A DNA stretch of 64,000 nt. Source: Otatea glauca. Taxonomy: Eukaryota > Streptophyta > Magnoliopsida > Poales > Poaceae. Location of the stretch: the NCBI GenBank assembly GCA_036346275.1, contig CM070723.1:2232001-2296000 (forward strand). The letters are read 5' to 3'. The translations under genes were made by a program, and so were the position numbers. A model generated the notes under the pieces. That model was not told the DNA's origin. It did no database searches and was given only the letters and a program-made list of their open reading frames with translations. Positions 47,145 through 59,219 of the stretch are shown here, in pieces (the stretch's first letter is position 1; every line of letters starts with the position of its first letter).

Positions 47145-49238
47145 CTTAGTGTAAAATTGCACCAATCCACCCCTCTTGGTGCATCTAAATCCTTCTCAAT
47201 GGCCATCTTGTTTCTAGTTTGCCATATTGACCACGCAAGAGCTGCAAAAATAAAATATTAGTAAATCAAAGTCAGCACCCCTATATCTTGCCATCCAGTT
47301 TGTCTGGAAATCATTCAGATATTCCGGACGCTCAGTTCAACATCTCCTTGATACAACTCCGAGCAAATTTTTCCAAGACACAATTAAAAAGAATATGATT
47401 AGAGTTTTCGGTTTATTACATGGAACACATTCTTCATCTCCCTTCCAACATCACTTCAGTTGTTCTGCTGATGGGAATTTATCTTTTGATAGACTTGCCA
47501 TGAGAAGATTTTAACCTTTAAAAGGATACACCATTTCCATAATTCTTCATACTCCTGCTTCTAACACCCCTAAAAGAAAGCTAGCTGTAGAGGGATTTTG
47601 TGGTGTACACTCCAGATTTCTCTAATGCCCATGTGGCCATGTTACTTGGTCCTCCATGTGATTCAATTCCACCCCTGAGAATATTTTCTTTCAAATACTT
47701 CCATGCTTTTCTCTCTATCTTTCCAAATGATCTTCTAAATGTAATCTCGAGACATTCTACATACCAACATTCTGAGACCAGGATCACTTTGTCCTCGCAT
47801 ATGTCATACAAACCTGGAAACCAACATTTCAGAGGCGTCGGTTTTAGCTATGGATCCTCCCAAAACCTAGTGTTCTTTCCATTATTTACATGAAAAACAA
47901 CCCCCATTTTAAACCATTCTTTGACTCTATCCCTTGCCAAAATTGACATTGTGCTCCATGACAATCAGTATAAAAAAATTACCTTCAGAAAAATATTTAG
48001 CTTTCAGAATCAGCCACCACATTTCATCCCTGCCTTGCAAGATTTTCCAGATCCATTTGCTGATTAGGCAAGTGTTCATCAACCTTGTGTTAAGCACCCC
48101 CAAACCTCCATACTCCTTTGGTCTATAAACAGCATCCCATTTCACCATATGATAACTAAACTTGTCACTAATCCCTCTCAAAGAATTTGGATCTAATAGA
48201 ATCCATTTTCTGATGCACCCCATCATATAAATGATAAAAGACCGTTGCGTAAATGGTAAGGTTGCTAAGGCAAGAATTGTTAGGATATGCCTACCCCCTG
48301 AGGAGATGAATTGGCTTTTCCAATTATCTAATCTTTTGATCAGTTTGTTGGTGATTCTCTCAAAAACAGAAACACCCAGACTATGATCACTAATTGGTAT
48401 CCCCAGATATATCATAGGCAGTGTCCCTAATTTGCAGCTAATTTTATTTGCTACATCTTGTGCCTCCTCTTTGTCTGCCCCCATCACATAAACCTTACTC
48501 TTATGATAATTGATCGTAAGGCCTGACATTCCTGCAAAGCAGTACGAAAGGAATTTAAGATGCACAATACACTGCTTCTAGTTCTATCATCAAGATTATA
48601 TCATCTGCATATTGGAGCATAGAAACACCCCCCTGGGATTAAATGTGAAACCACCCCTTTTAACAAACCTTTCTCTACTCTCTCTATGATAGCAGCTAGA
48701 GCATCTGCTGCAAGATTGAACAATAATGGGGAAAAAGGATCTCCCTGCATTAACTCCTTGTATGTTCTAAAGTAAGGTCCAATCTGCCCATTGATGTTAA
48801 TGCTCCTCCCTGTACAGTTTGCATAGCCCAAATAATCCATTTCTGTGAAAAAAACCTTTCTTGTTCATCACATCCTCTAGAAAACTCCAGTGAATCTTGT
48901 CATATGCTTTTTCAAAATCTAATTTAAGTATCACCCCCTTTCTCTTTGTTCTCCTGAGTTCATGTAGAACTTCATGAAAAACCACCACCCCATCTAAACT
49001 GTATCTCCCCTTAATGAAGGCTATCTGAGTTTTGCTTAAGACCTAATTTGCAATGGGGGAATCTATTTGCCAAAAGCTTTGGGAAAATTTTGAAACTGTT
49101 GTTCAGAAGATAGATTGGCTTGTACTGCTTAATTGAATTAGCATCAGAAGATAGATTGGCTTGTACTGCTTAATTGAGTTAGCATCTTTAATCGTAAGTA
49201 TTGATGTTATCACCTCATAATTGAGTCTGGTGAGATCT
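47145..49238 (-). mobile_element. 5'-truncated LINE (RT and zf-RVT), frameshifted
   Basis: Minus-strand pieces in several frames give an ordered plant LINE ORF2: a PIC/LLN-like start (about 49185-49080), GVILKLDFEKAYDKIHWSF (48950-48895), MQGDPFSPLLFNLAADAL (48750-48690), the catalytic YADD (codons at 48611-48600, in another frame), GLTINYHKSKVYVMG (48530-48480), GTLPMIYLGIPI, WKSQFISSGGRHILT and RPKEYGGLGVLN. The C-terminal zf-RVT region ends near 47150 (WSIWQTRNKM). No endonuclease domain remains and no target duplication was found. Confidence 0.88.
49103..49184. repeat. Tandem duplication 2 x 41 bp within the LINE
   Basis: TCAGAAGATAGATTGGCTTG and the following 21 bases occur twice in a row (49103-49143 and 49144-49184) with one difference. 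This duplicates the start of the LINE RT-coding region and adds to its disruption. Confidence 0.9.
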
Positions 49239-52200
49239 TGTAACATCCCAAATTTCCTACAAATTAATTATTGAGTTGCCAAAATATTCTCCTGAATTTA
49301 CCATGGATTTTCAGAATCTTCAGCATTAAAGAAAATACTTTTACACTTCCTAGCTGCTGTTTTCGAATTTAAAAATTAATTCGAAACTATGCAAAGCTTG
49401 AAAATATTTTATTTAGGTTATAAATAAAATGAAGTGCCTCTCCAAAATTTTTTATGAATTTTGGAGTTGAGATGCTACTTTTGCAAAAACAAACTGCACA
49501 CCTCACATTAAAAATAGTAGCGATAAAAGAATTTCTGGGAAAAAATATAGGTCTGATAAATTCTATAACATTTATACAAACATCGATGCAATGTCAAGTG
49601 CATCCACATAAATTTTCATAATTTTTGGGGCCCTGTATCTAAACCTAAAAATTCGGAAAAGATATCTGAACAAAACAAAATTTCAAATATCTCTCTCTAA
49701 CAACCTGGGTCCGCATGTCAGCCCTTCGAGCTGCTTTTAGCCAGCCCTCTCTTTCGCGCGAAAATGCCTTGCGCAAAGTACACTTTCTCTCAGCGCCCCT
49801 CCTCAGCTACTGACAGCCCGGGCCTACCAGCAGGTTGTTATCTCTACAAGGTTGCAGCAATGACCGAAGCTTTCCCTACTCACCCGTGTCACATTACCTA
49901 TGTGTAAGCTGTCCCTCCCATCGCCTTGAGCTCCCTACCCGACACGACTATCGTGTCGCCTACGAGCTGATGCTGTGCACAAGAAAATAGGGCATCACAA
50001 GCACGACCAAGAGAAAGAAGATGAAAGGAATCGCCAATTCCCTCCTATTTAAACTCCCCTACCTTGCCATTCCTTCTCACCGTTCAAAGGCAAACTCATT
50101 TTGCCCAGTTGTAGCCCTTCTTCCTCATTGAGTCACAAAACACAGGCGCCACCTCCAAGCTCCAGATAGGGGTGCAATCGGCTCGGATTCGGTCGGATAT
50201 CGCTCTTTCCGTATCCTAAACCATATTTTTTGTCGGATTCGGATAGTCCCAGATACGAATACGGCGCGGATAATATCGGTCGCGGATTCAAATCGAATAC
50301 GGAGTGAAATCGATACTATATCGGATAATTTTTATCGGATATCGCGCGAAAATAGATACATACATGCATTGAATATAGTGCTTAGTAATAATAATTAGAG
50401 GAAATCTAGTTATTTTTAATATATTTTTAATACACATACAAAAAGAAATACAACTTATAAACTTTTGAACGAATAATCTTGAGCGCACTATTACAATATA
50501 ACAACGGCGGACATAGCATTTGCAGATGATTAGAAAAAACACGACGTACAATCTAGTCGAGGAAACCAATGCTCTTGGTCCTTTGCGCTCGTATAAGCTG
50601 TCCGACGAGAAAACGAACGCTCCACGTCATCATCTTCACATCCTGGAGTCGATCAGTGGCCGAGCCGGTCTGGCGAGAGCAGCACCTCGAGGTCCCTGCA
50701 CCGGAGCTGTCTCGACGCCGCAGGTGCGCGGCTCCACCGTGCCACGACAAGGATGGACAGGGGTTCGAAGGCCAGCGACATGAAATTTGCACATAATATC
50801 CCACCAATAATAAGCACAAAATAATAGGTATATTTCCCTAAACTTTGCATAAATACCACCAATAATCAGAATTACAATAAAATTTTACTTTTGTTGACAC
50901 TGGAACAGTCACCGGGATAAAAAGCAATTCTTGCCTTACGTCCACATGTGTAAAAACAGCTCTCATTTGAATATTCAATTCACAACAGAGAAAAGCTGGA
51001 CAAGTTAATTAAGCCGCTGTTAATTAATTAAGCAAGAAGCACATTGAAGCTATCAAGTTTATTGTGGACTCTTGTCATCAAATGAAATGACTCCTCTAGT
51101 CTTCGGTGGTGGTGACAACCGAACCAAAAAAATCAGAAGAAGCCGAGCCAAAAGACAAGCAAAAGCCAATGGAACTCAAAAACTGATTAAATCCACCTTT
51201 GGATCTCGTTGGAGTCCAACCGATCAAAATCACATCTCTGTTCGGTTGAGCCCACAAGCGGCTGGAGGCACGTGCGTGCTGGCAATTGGGGGCCGACCCA
51301 GGCGGGGCGGAGGAGCGGTGGCCTCGCGGAGCCGCAAGCCAGCGTGGAGGCCAGCGGGAGCCGGAGACCGGGCTGGCGTTGGTCGCGGGGCCGCGCCTTA
51401 GACAAGACAGAGCATCGATGTTGGAAGCCGAGGCGGTCCGATGTTGGCTGGAGAACACGACCAGGAAGCTGGCGACCGACGTAGGCGGCCGAGGCAACTG
51501 GAGGCAAAGATGGTCGGTGGCTGAAGTGGCGGAGGCCAGGCAACAGAGCGTGAAGGACGCGCTGGAGCGGCGCGGGAAATGGCAGGCCACCGCGGTGTCG
51601 GCGCAGACGGTCGAGGCAGCGGAAGGCCGAGGCATGTGGACGACTGCGTGCACAGAGGCGTCAAAGATGGGCTATGCCGGAGTCGATCGGGCGTCGAGGG
51701 GCTGTAGGCGGCTGGAGGGATGGTCGTGGGATTAACTGGTTTAAGGCAGGGGCACCGGCCGGTTGGAGACTCGGATATCCGATTTCCATTATTCGGATAT
51801 ATCCGAAAATTGGTTCGGAATATCCCGATCCGACGGATAGCGATCTCCCGAATTCGAATCCGAATCCAAAAAAAATATTCGAAACCGATTTCGAATTCGA
51901 GAACTATCCGAAAATACTATCCGAATCCGATCCGAACACATCCAGTCGGTCAGTCGGTCGGAAATTATCCGATCCTATTGCACCCCTAGCTCCAGAGCAT
52001 GCTCCACCGTCCACGTTGAAGCTACGCCCTTTCCCGGTGAGCTCTAGTCTTGACGCCTACGTTACTTTGCGTCCTTTTACCTTCTCTTGAAAGCCCCTCG
52101 ATTGATTTCACTAATCGTGCAGTGTAGCAACAACCTGGGTCATCTTCCCCAAATCCAGCCACAACTGTTGCCCATGTAATTCCTCTCTTTAGTGAGTCTT

Positions 52201-52550
52201 AGCCTTGAACATAGTCCTTTAGAGCATCTCCATGATGTGCCTAAGCTAATGATGCCTTCCATTCCTGCTAGCATTCAATAAGGTGCACTGTCACTATAAA
52301 ACTTGCTACCAACGCCGCCGTTCTCCGGTGACCCACTACTCTAGACAACCTTTATCGCCTTTGACATCATCTTGGTGATCGCGCTGAGCCACTAAATCTT
52401 TTGTACTACTCATTTTTGCTCGGCATGGCCATTTACACCATCGTTGCTACCGCTCAGTTTTGTGTCACCGCTTTTCATGCCGCTGGCTCACCTCTAATGA
52501 CCATTGGTCCCTGAGCCAACCCCTGTAGCTTAGCCTAAGGTCACTGTGTA
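49239..52550 (+). mobile_element. Gypsy-type LTR/leader sequence, host of a hAT insertion
   Basis: Begins TGTAACATCCCAAATTTCC at 49239, a standard start of grass gypsy LTRs. It has an AT-rich U3, then a TATTTAAACTCCCC promoter-like box near 50047 and a C-rich transcribed part. After removing the hAT element (50167-51988) the sequence reads on into 51997. The 3' boundary is not clear; 52550 is approximate. No gag-pol domains. Confidence 0.5.
50167..51988. mobile_element. hAT-type DNA transposon, non-autonomous, 1.8 kb
   Basis: The ends TAGGGGTGCAAT... and ...ATTGCACCCCTA form a perfect 12-bp terminal inverted repeat, flanked by the perfect 8-bp target duplication GCTCCAGA (50159-50166 and 51989-51996). 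Both features define hAT. Subterminal regions (about 170-220 bp) are dense in CGGAT/ATCCG words, likely transposase-binding repeats. No transposase (BED finger or hATC dimerisation region) is visible. The interior 51090-51740 is GC-rich with overlapping open frames on both strands and no recognised domain; it may be captured host DNA. Confidence 0.88.
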
Positions 52551-53900
52551 TCGACCCTCATTTTTGGCATAAAATGCTAAAATGAGAATCTATATGCAAA
52601 CAGTACTAGCCCCATGATCAGTGGCTAGCATGCACATTTTACAAGAATTGATATCACAACCATACTCTTCATTACATATGATAATGGTAATTTATACAAT
52701 AAGGTTTTACAAAACAGAGTATATTTCAACAGAAGAAGCAAATGTCTTGTAGTGTGCCCATCCAACCCTCAGGCAATTGACAAGGCATAATCCCTAAAAA
52801 AACTCATCGTCATTGTCTCCGAATCCTGCAACAAAATATATGTCGTCTGGAGGTTCACTAATTTCACATAAAAACAACAAATAAGCAAGGGTGAGTACTT
52901 TACATACTCCGCAAGACTTTTGCAAAACTTATAATATATGTAGGCCATTTCAAAGGAAAGGCTTTCTACGGTTAATTTGCATAAAGCCAATTTAAAATGT
53001 AAATACTGATAGTAGATTGCAAACGACATTTAAGTAAAAGCAATTTGATACATAAAATAATAGTATGTAAGTACAAATGAGGAAATTCATGAACCTGGGT
53101 GATTTGACCATATTCACGAACCATTTTCTACCCACACCCGGTAGAAACCAAATTTTATGAAAATAAAAACATCTAACTAGTGCTGGCACACCAAGACTCC
53201 CATAACCGCGGGAACGGTTTTTCGAAAAGTTTTACGCTCTGCAGAGGTGTACAGCTTTACCCACAAGAAATGCCATCTCTTTGTGCAGCGCTATTAGCAC
53301 ACTTCCTTTGGTGTGCCGTAGAGAGATCATGGCGAAGCTGATGAGACTGGTCTTGGCGGCGGAGATCCACGGACGACAGCAAATCGATGAGTTGAAGGTC
53401 TCGACAGCGTTCAGAGCAAAACACAAATCCCGGCAAGACGAGGGCATGAATGTCGAAATAGATCTAGGGTTTCTGAGGGCAATGCTCTTGCGGTCCCAAG
53501 GCGCTCCATCTTATAGCAGTAATGTCTGAGCTTCACACAGCAAGGGTTCCATGTCCATGGCGGCGGCAAAGCAGAGTCCGGGACGGACCCATGAAGACGA
53601 TGACCTACACGTCGACGCGTGGCACGATGAACGGCCCGATGCGCATGGACGCGGATCAATCCTGATCGCTCACATAACAAACGACTGAGATTAGCTAGAG
53701 CTCAAATCCGACATGATTAATCACGTCCATCCGCTCAGATCGGATGCCCATGACGTACTAGGGTTACATGACCCATATCCACCGTTCGATCACGATCCAA
53801 CGGTGGATCCTCGAGCGTGGTTGGCGGGCAGAACGGGCTGGTTGAGTAAGATGGGCTGGGTCCGCATGGGTTCGCCCCAACACTATTCAAAGCATGCGAA
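52551..53900 (-). mobile_element. Gypsy-type LTR fragment
   Basis: In the minus sense it shows the LTR-type block corresponding to CTGCAGAGGTGTACAGC..TTTACCCACAAG (53237-53266), shared in varied form with 1744 and 56806. It also has a GC-rich U3-like part (53540-53880) with GGGCTGG and GCCCCAACAC words like those near 2360. Boundaries uncertain; no coding domain. Confidence 0.4.
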
Positions 53901-55037
53901 ACTACATGTGTTACAACTATCTAACACAGACTAAAACTATATAATCCAATAGATCTAGTTATCAACTTCACATATCCAAGTTATAATAATTCAGATTAAA
54001 AGAAAGAGCCTATGTCAAGGTTAATCCAAGTTACTTTAATTTGAAATAAAAAAATAAAGAAAATTAGCAACTTGATGTCCGTACGACATCTAAAGTAACA
54101 TACATAAATAGCTAAAATTTGGAATAATAATAAATGAAAATTAGTAAAATAAGAGAAAGAGTTTATGTCTAGTACAGTTCAAATTAACTAAAATTCATAA
54201 AAAATAGAAATTTGATTTCCATACAAATTGCAAAATAAACCCCTAAGAAAATAAAATCTATTACATACTAAAAGTAAATGACATGAGTTTTGCAATTGCT
54301 AAGAAAAAAGAATATAAACTAGAAACTCTGTGAAAAAAGAAAAACATATGTCTATCAATTCAATGGACCCTTTTTATGGCAGTAAATGATTACCATTGGA
54401 TGTTCTCGAATAAAACAAGGAATCTTATAAGACAAGGCTACCAATCATATATTCAAGATGGATCCAATAAATAAAACGAATCCTAGATGTCCCGCAAGTA
54501 GCATGCTTTGTCCAACAAAAGCAGTATAAGGGGGAAGAAGAACCAAAGTTGTATTATGTGAATATTTTAGGCCCTCAAGCTCCAATCTTAAAAATAGTGT
54601 ACATTAAAAAAAGATAAATATGTATACTATTCAAGGACATGTACAAACCTATAATATCGATATTTAAGATTTGCCACACATAATTTTATTACGTCGGAGG
54701 GAGATAGCTAACGAGATAACCTAAACCGTCTGTTACAAAAATTGGCACAAGAAAAAACATAGTAATATGGAGAATGTGGGCATGAAGTGTGTGGGCCAGC
54801 TTTTAATGATTTACAGCGTCAGTGTTATTGCCTCTAACATTGATAGCAGATTATTTTGATGAATGGTTAATATAATTATTATCTCTACTATTGGAGATGC
54901 CCTAATGAATTAAGAATTAAAAAACACATATATTTGGAAAATTAATATGTTGAATAAGTATGTCTTTTTTTTAAAAAAAGAAGAAGACAAGATGGCTTGA
55001 CCGAAAACAATATCTAGCTAAAAATGATTGACAGCTA
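53901..55037. other. AT-rich, no gene
   Basis: Very AT-rich sequence without open frames. Near 54885 the word CTCTACTATTGGAGATGCCCT resembles one end of a common grass MITE, but its partner was not found. Confidence 0.3.
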
Positions 55038-55218
55038 CTCCCTCCGTTCTTTTTATGTTACTTTTTACTTTTCACGGTTTACAAGATGTGACTTTGACTG
55101 TTACATTTTGCAACTTTATCTTATTATATACTAATAAAACTATAATATTATGAAAGTATTTTTAGCGATAAATCTATTGATATAGTTTTAATGTAGCAAA
55201 TCCATATGGTTTTAAACA
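55038..55218. mobile_element. Stowaway MITE, right half missing
   Basis: After TA (55036-55037) it starts CTCCCTCCGTTCTTTTTATG and shares the interior (GACTTTGACTGTTAC, ATACTAATAAAACTA, GATAAATCTATTGATATA) with the complete element at 25994-26249. The inverted right end is absent. It is followed by CTAGTACGGTGCCCATGCG, the start of another dispersed grass repeat. Confidence 0.7.
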
Positions 55219-56095
55219 TACTAGTACGGTGCCCATGCGTTGCAACGGAGTCTCAAAAGAGGGTTGATACATATCATTAAATATGATCCTAAACCATACT
55301 ATGATCTTAACATTTTTTTACATATGATTCAGTATGGGATTCAGAAAACCTATTATCGCATGGAATAGGATCCAGGAAACACAACTTCAAATATATGCTT
55401 ATGTGCTTATACATTTCTTAGGAGTTACCTTTATAAATATGGAAATAGATCACTATTATTGTAGCTAGCAGAAAGAGCGGATGTATGGAACTCCTCTTGT
55501 TAGTTCAATTGAAACGCTATTGATCAAAATTCCAACTTGCACCAAATGTTACAGTCTTGAGTTTATAATTTTTTTTGGCAACAAACATAACAATAATATG
55601 GAATAAATAAATATCACAAACAGAACAATAACATGGAATAAAAAAATCAAATTTACACCATTCTAATGTTATTCTAAAAGCCATATTTTACATGTCATCA
55701 GTCTAAAGGATGCCAAAGTTTTGATGAAGAAACTAAAATGCTTACAAGGTTCAGTTCAATAGTTCATACCTAAATTGTCAAATCCTAAGCATCACAATGT
55801 GCAAAGGAGTGTCTAAAAAATTTCACAATTAGTTATGCAGGTGTAATTGTGTAATGTTCTTTGAGCTCAATTTGAAGCGATTCAGACTCTTCTCCGTTGG
55901 AGCACATCCCAACAGCCACTACTAATATGAGGAAAGGAAAATATGACCAATAAAATGTGTTGTGGTAGTGATTTAAGATGATTTGAGGGAAGAAAGGATG
56001 GCTTTTGGCTTCGAAATAAATAATTTTAACGGGCGTATTTCTCCCTACTATCTGTGTTATTGTCACTATTGAATTATCGAAAAGTTTCTTCTTAA
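55219..56095. other. Repeat-derived AT-rich sequence
   Basis: Starts with CGGTGCCCATGCGTTGCAACGG, a word frequent in grass repeats (family not assigned). The rest is AT-rich with no gene. Confidence 0.35.
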
Positions 56096-56100
56096 TGTAG

Positions 56101-59100
56101 TGTGGCAACCCGTATAATTAGCCTAGGGTTGCGACAGTAACACTGCCACCTCCCTAGATTAATTACACGAATCTCGGCACAGCCACGGGCAAAACATCAG
56201 AAAGCTCGATGCTTTATCAGCTACTATGCCGTGTTCAAAGGGTTGCAGCAGAACAATAATTAGAGACTGAATAAAAATATATTCATTCCAAGCCACGCAG
56301 GGCTATATCTCCATTACATCATAATATTACAGCGATTCCTGGATACAGCAAAAGATAAAGCCACTGCCTTCACATACTAAATACCTCTTACGAGCATAAT
56401 AAGGCCCATAGCTACTCCTAGCCCTCCTGGTAGTAGTTAGAGTAGTAGTAGCCCTCATACAAATCCTCCTGATAACCCTGGAACTGAGCCTGAGAATAGG
56501 CCTCCTCGCTAGCCTCAAACGCGGATCCATCAAGCTCTCCTTCTAGAAAAAAGGGGAAACTACAAGAGTACAAAGTACTCAGCAAGCATTATATCACAAG
56601 ATGCAACATGAATTTCTCCCTCCAACAGCATCATTTCCTTCCCTCCAACTCATCTTTTACAGAAATTAGGTTTTTGGTTTTCTTTAAAAATTGGCAAATT
56701 TTAATTATTGAAATTCAACTACTAGCACCCGTATATGAGACAGACTTCGCTTCCGTAAGCTCCAATCTAGGAGACAGGCTTGAATTCAAGATTTTGACCT
56801 TGCGCAGGTTCATACCACTTTACCCATAACGGGCCCAACAGGTGAGACTCCAGAACGTTTATCACTAATCCAGTATTAGATCTCCAACCTTGTAATCGAG
56901 GGGAATCCCTATCACAGGCGATTCACCACTCGCCATACAGTTGTACTCCGATATCCAACCGGAGTAACTCCACCATGGCTTAAATATATATATATATATA
57001 TATATCCACATTAACAGCTTTCTCATCTAGGCATTCCGGCATACCCAGACTTTGGCTCTAGTAGCTACTCTTACCCAATGTGGAGATCATAACACTTTCT
57101 TAGGACAACCTTTTCTGACAGCGATTTATCTCGCTATGGTTGGTACTGAAAACACGGCTCATTGCCCGAGTGTAGGTGTTTGACCATATATTATAGCCTA
57201 TGTAGAGGGTCCACCGGCAGCGGGTATCACCACACCTAGGGATTACCACGCCATCTTCCCCTGCACCCTCTACCCACCATATAGCTCTAATATATTATCC
57301 ACGACTCCATTCGTGGACACCTAAACACCACACAACCACTTCCTTCACCACAACCATACCTCACCAGCATTTACCAAACCACATAACCCATTCCATTCCA
57401 ATACTAAGACCACATACCATTTCCTTCCATTCATTCACATCAACTCTTCCATCCAATTTCATCTCCACATTTCCATACCAAAATTTAATTTTCATACAAT
57501 GATGGTATTATTAAATATATATAAGCATTAAAAAGCATTTCACAAAGATGCTCAAGGAAATCTTGCCTGCAATAATATTTGACGGATCGACCTCGCTCAA
57601 AGGTGGGTTTTGGTTGGCGGGACGATTCAGATCGAGCCCTGAAAACAGAACATATACACTAAGGCCATTTCACTTGGATTATTTTATGTTGGCGTCCAAC
57701 CGATTTTCAATCTGTCGTTCAGATTTTATATTGGCGCCGATTAAATAAATACACATTGACGATTTTTAAGCGATCCGCGAGTCGATCACAGAAATCGACG
57801 AGGTCCGCAACACGACTTATTTTTCTACCTCTCCTATTTCTCTTCTTTCCTTTTTCCTTCTTCTCTTCTCTTCTTTTCTTCCTTTCCTTTTTCTTTTCCT
57901 CTCTCTGCCTTCTCTCTCTTTTCTTCGGTCCTGGCCAAACTGGCTGAGAGCTTCTCGGCTCTGCGCCTTGCTCTCCCTCCCTTCTCTGGACCGCGCGCTA
58001 CTCCTCTCCTCCCTCTACTCTCTGCCCATCTGGCGATCGGCTACTCCTCCCGCGCACGACGCCGGCCCGGCCTCACCTCGGCGCCGCCTCGGCCGGGCCC
58101 GGCTCGGCGGCTCCTCCTCGCAGAGGCGGCCGGCCGGCCTCGCCTCACGCGGCGCTGGCCTACCGCCTCTGGCACCGGCCTAGCCGAACCTCCTCCTCCC
58201 TCTCGGCTACGCACGACTCTACCGGTTCTAGGGTTTCTACCCATTTTGATTTTCTACTGATTTTGCTTTGCTTGCTTAATGCTTATACTACAAATGTGAG
58301 GGTCTATGATGATGGTTGGGAGGCTTGAGCTAAACCTTGAAAGAAAGAACAGATGCTACACTAATGGTGACCCAACCTACTGAGACCGCACGGGGATGAC
58401 CCGATCTACCCCCTACCATACTCCATTTGCTAGCCAAACTCCCAATCTACCCACTACATATACAAACCCGCACTGTAGCTACTCTAGTACTACTGGTATT
58501 TGCACCTGGGTTGGATCGATTGAGGATGAAGCTGGCTGAAGATGGGAAGAAGTTGAGGCTGGTGAAGAATGGTTAGCACCAGCTTCCTTCTCTTGGATGC
58601 TTCTGGATCCTCCTCTCTTTTGGCTTCTGGGTGGTGTTGCCTCCCTCTTCTGGATCCTACTCTCCTCCTTCTTCTGGATCCTACTCGCCTCCTTCTTCTG
58701 GTGCTCCTCTCTCCCTCTTCTTGCTTCGGTTGGGGTGGATGGTTGCTGGATGTTCTTGTGTTGGGGAGAATGGGAGCACTGACTGCTTTGGCTTGTGCTG
58801 CTTGTGATGCTCGGTTTGTGTGCGAGTTGGGAGACAGCAATGAACTAGCTGGCTTCTGGTTGGCTGGAGATGCACTGGCTTTAAGGAGATGGGCATTTCG
58901 GCATATGACCACTTTTCCCTTGGGCTTTCACTACTGGCTATTGCTCAAAAGGGCATTACGGTCATAACTTGCTCATTTTGCTAGCGGTACCCGCATACCG
59001 CACCAAATAAGTTCTAAAGCGCCGAATGATGAACCCCGAAATTAGCGAGAGGTAACTGTCTGGGTCCCGGATAGGTCAGGTGCCTCGATGAGCGACACAT

Positions 59101-59214
59101 TCACTGCGGGACTGACGGCACTCTCTAATCCTTACATTTTATTTATCTTTGCCTAATCATTTTTATTGCTTTAATTAATTCTTTAATTAAACTGATAACC
59201 CCCGGGTTATCACA
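56101..59214 (-). mobile_element. Solo LTR of a gypsy-type retrotransposon, 3.1 kb
   Basis: A perfect 5-bp target duplication TGTAG flanks the block (56096-56100 and 59215-59219). The ends are TGTGGCAACCC and GGGTTATCACA, so TG...CA holds, and on the minus strand it starts TGTGATAACCCGGGGG. There is no internal gag-pol and only one LTR, indicating unequal recombination between LTRs. Inside are a (TA)n run (56986-57004), a pyrimidine-rich tract (57815-57935) and a GC-rich segment (57960-58200). Frames within it carry no domain. Confidence 0.85.
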
Positions 59215-59219
59215 TGTAG

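Noticed and set aside
51072..51735. Overlapping open frames in the hAT element
   Set aside because: GC-rich frames on both strands without domains; no transposase motif. Described only as element interior.
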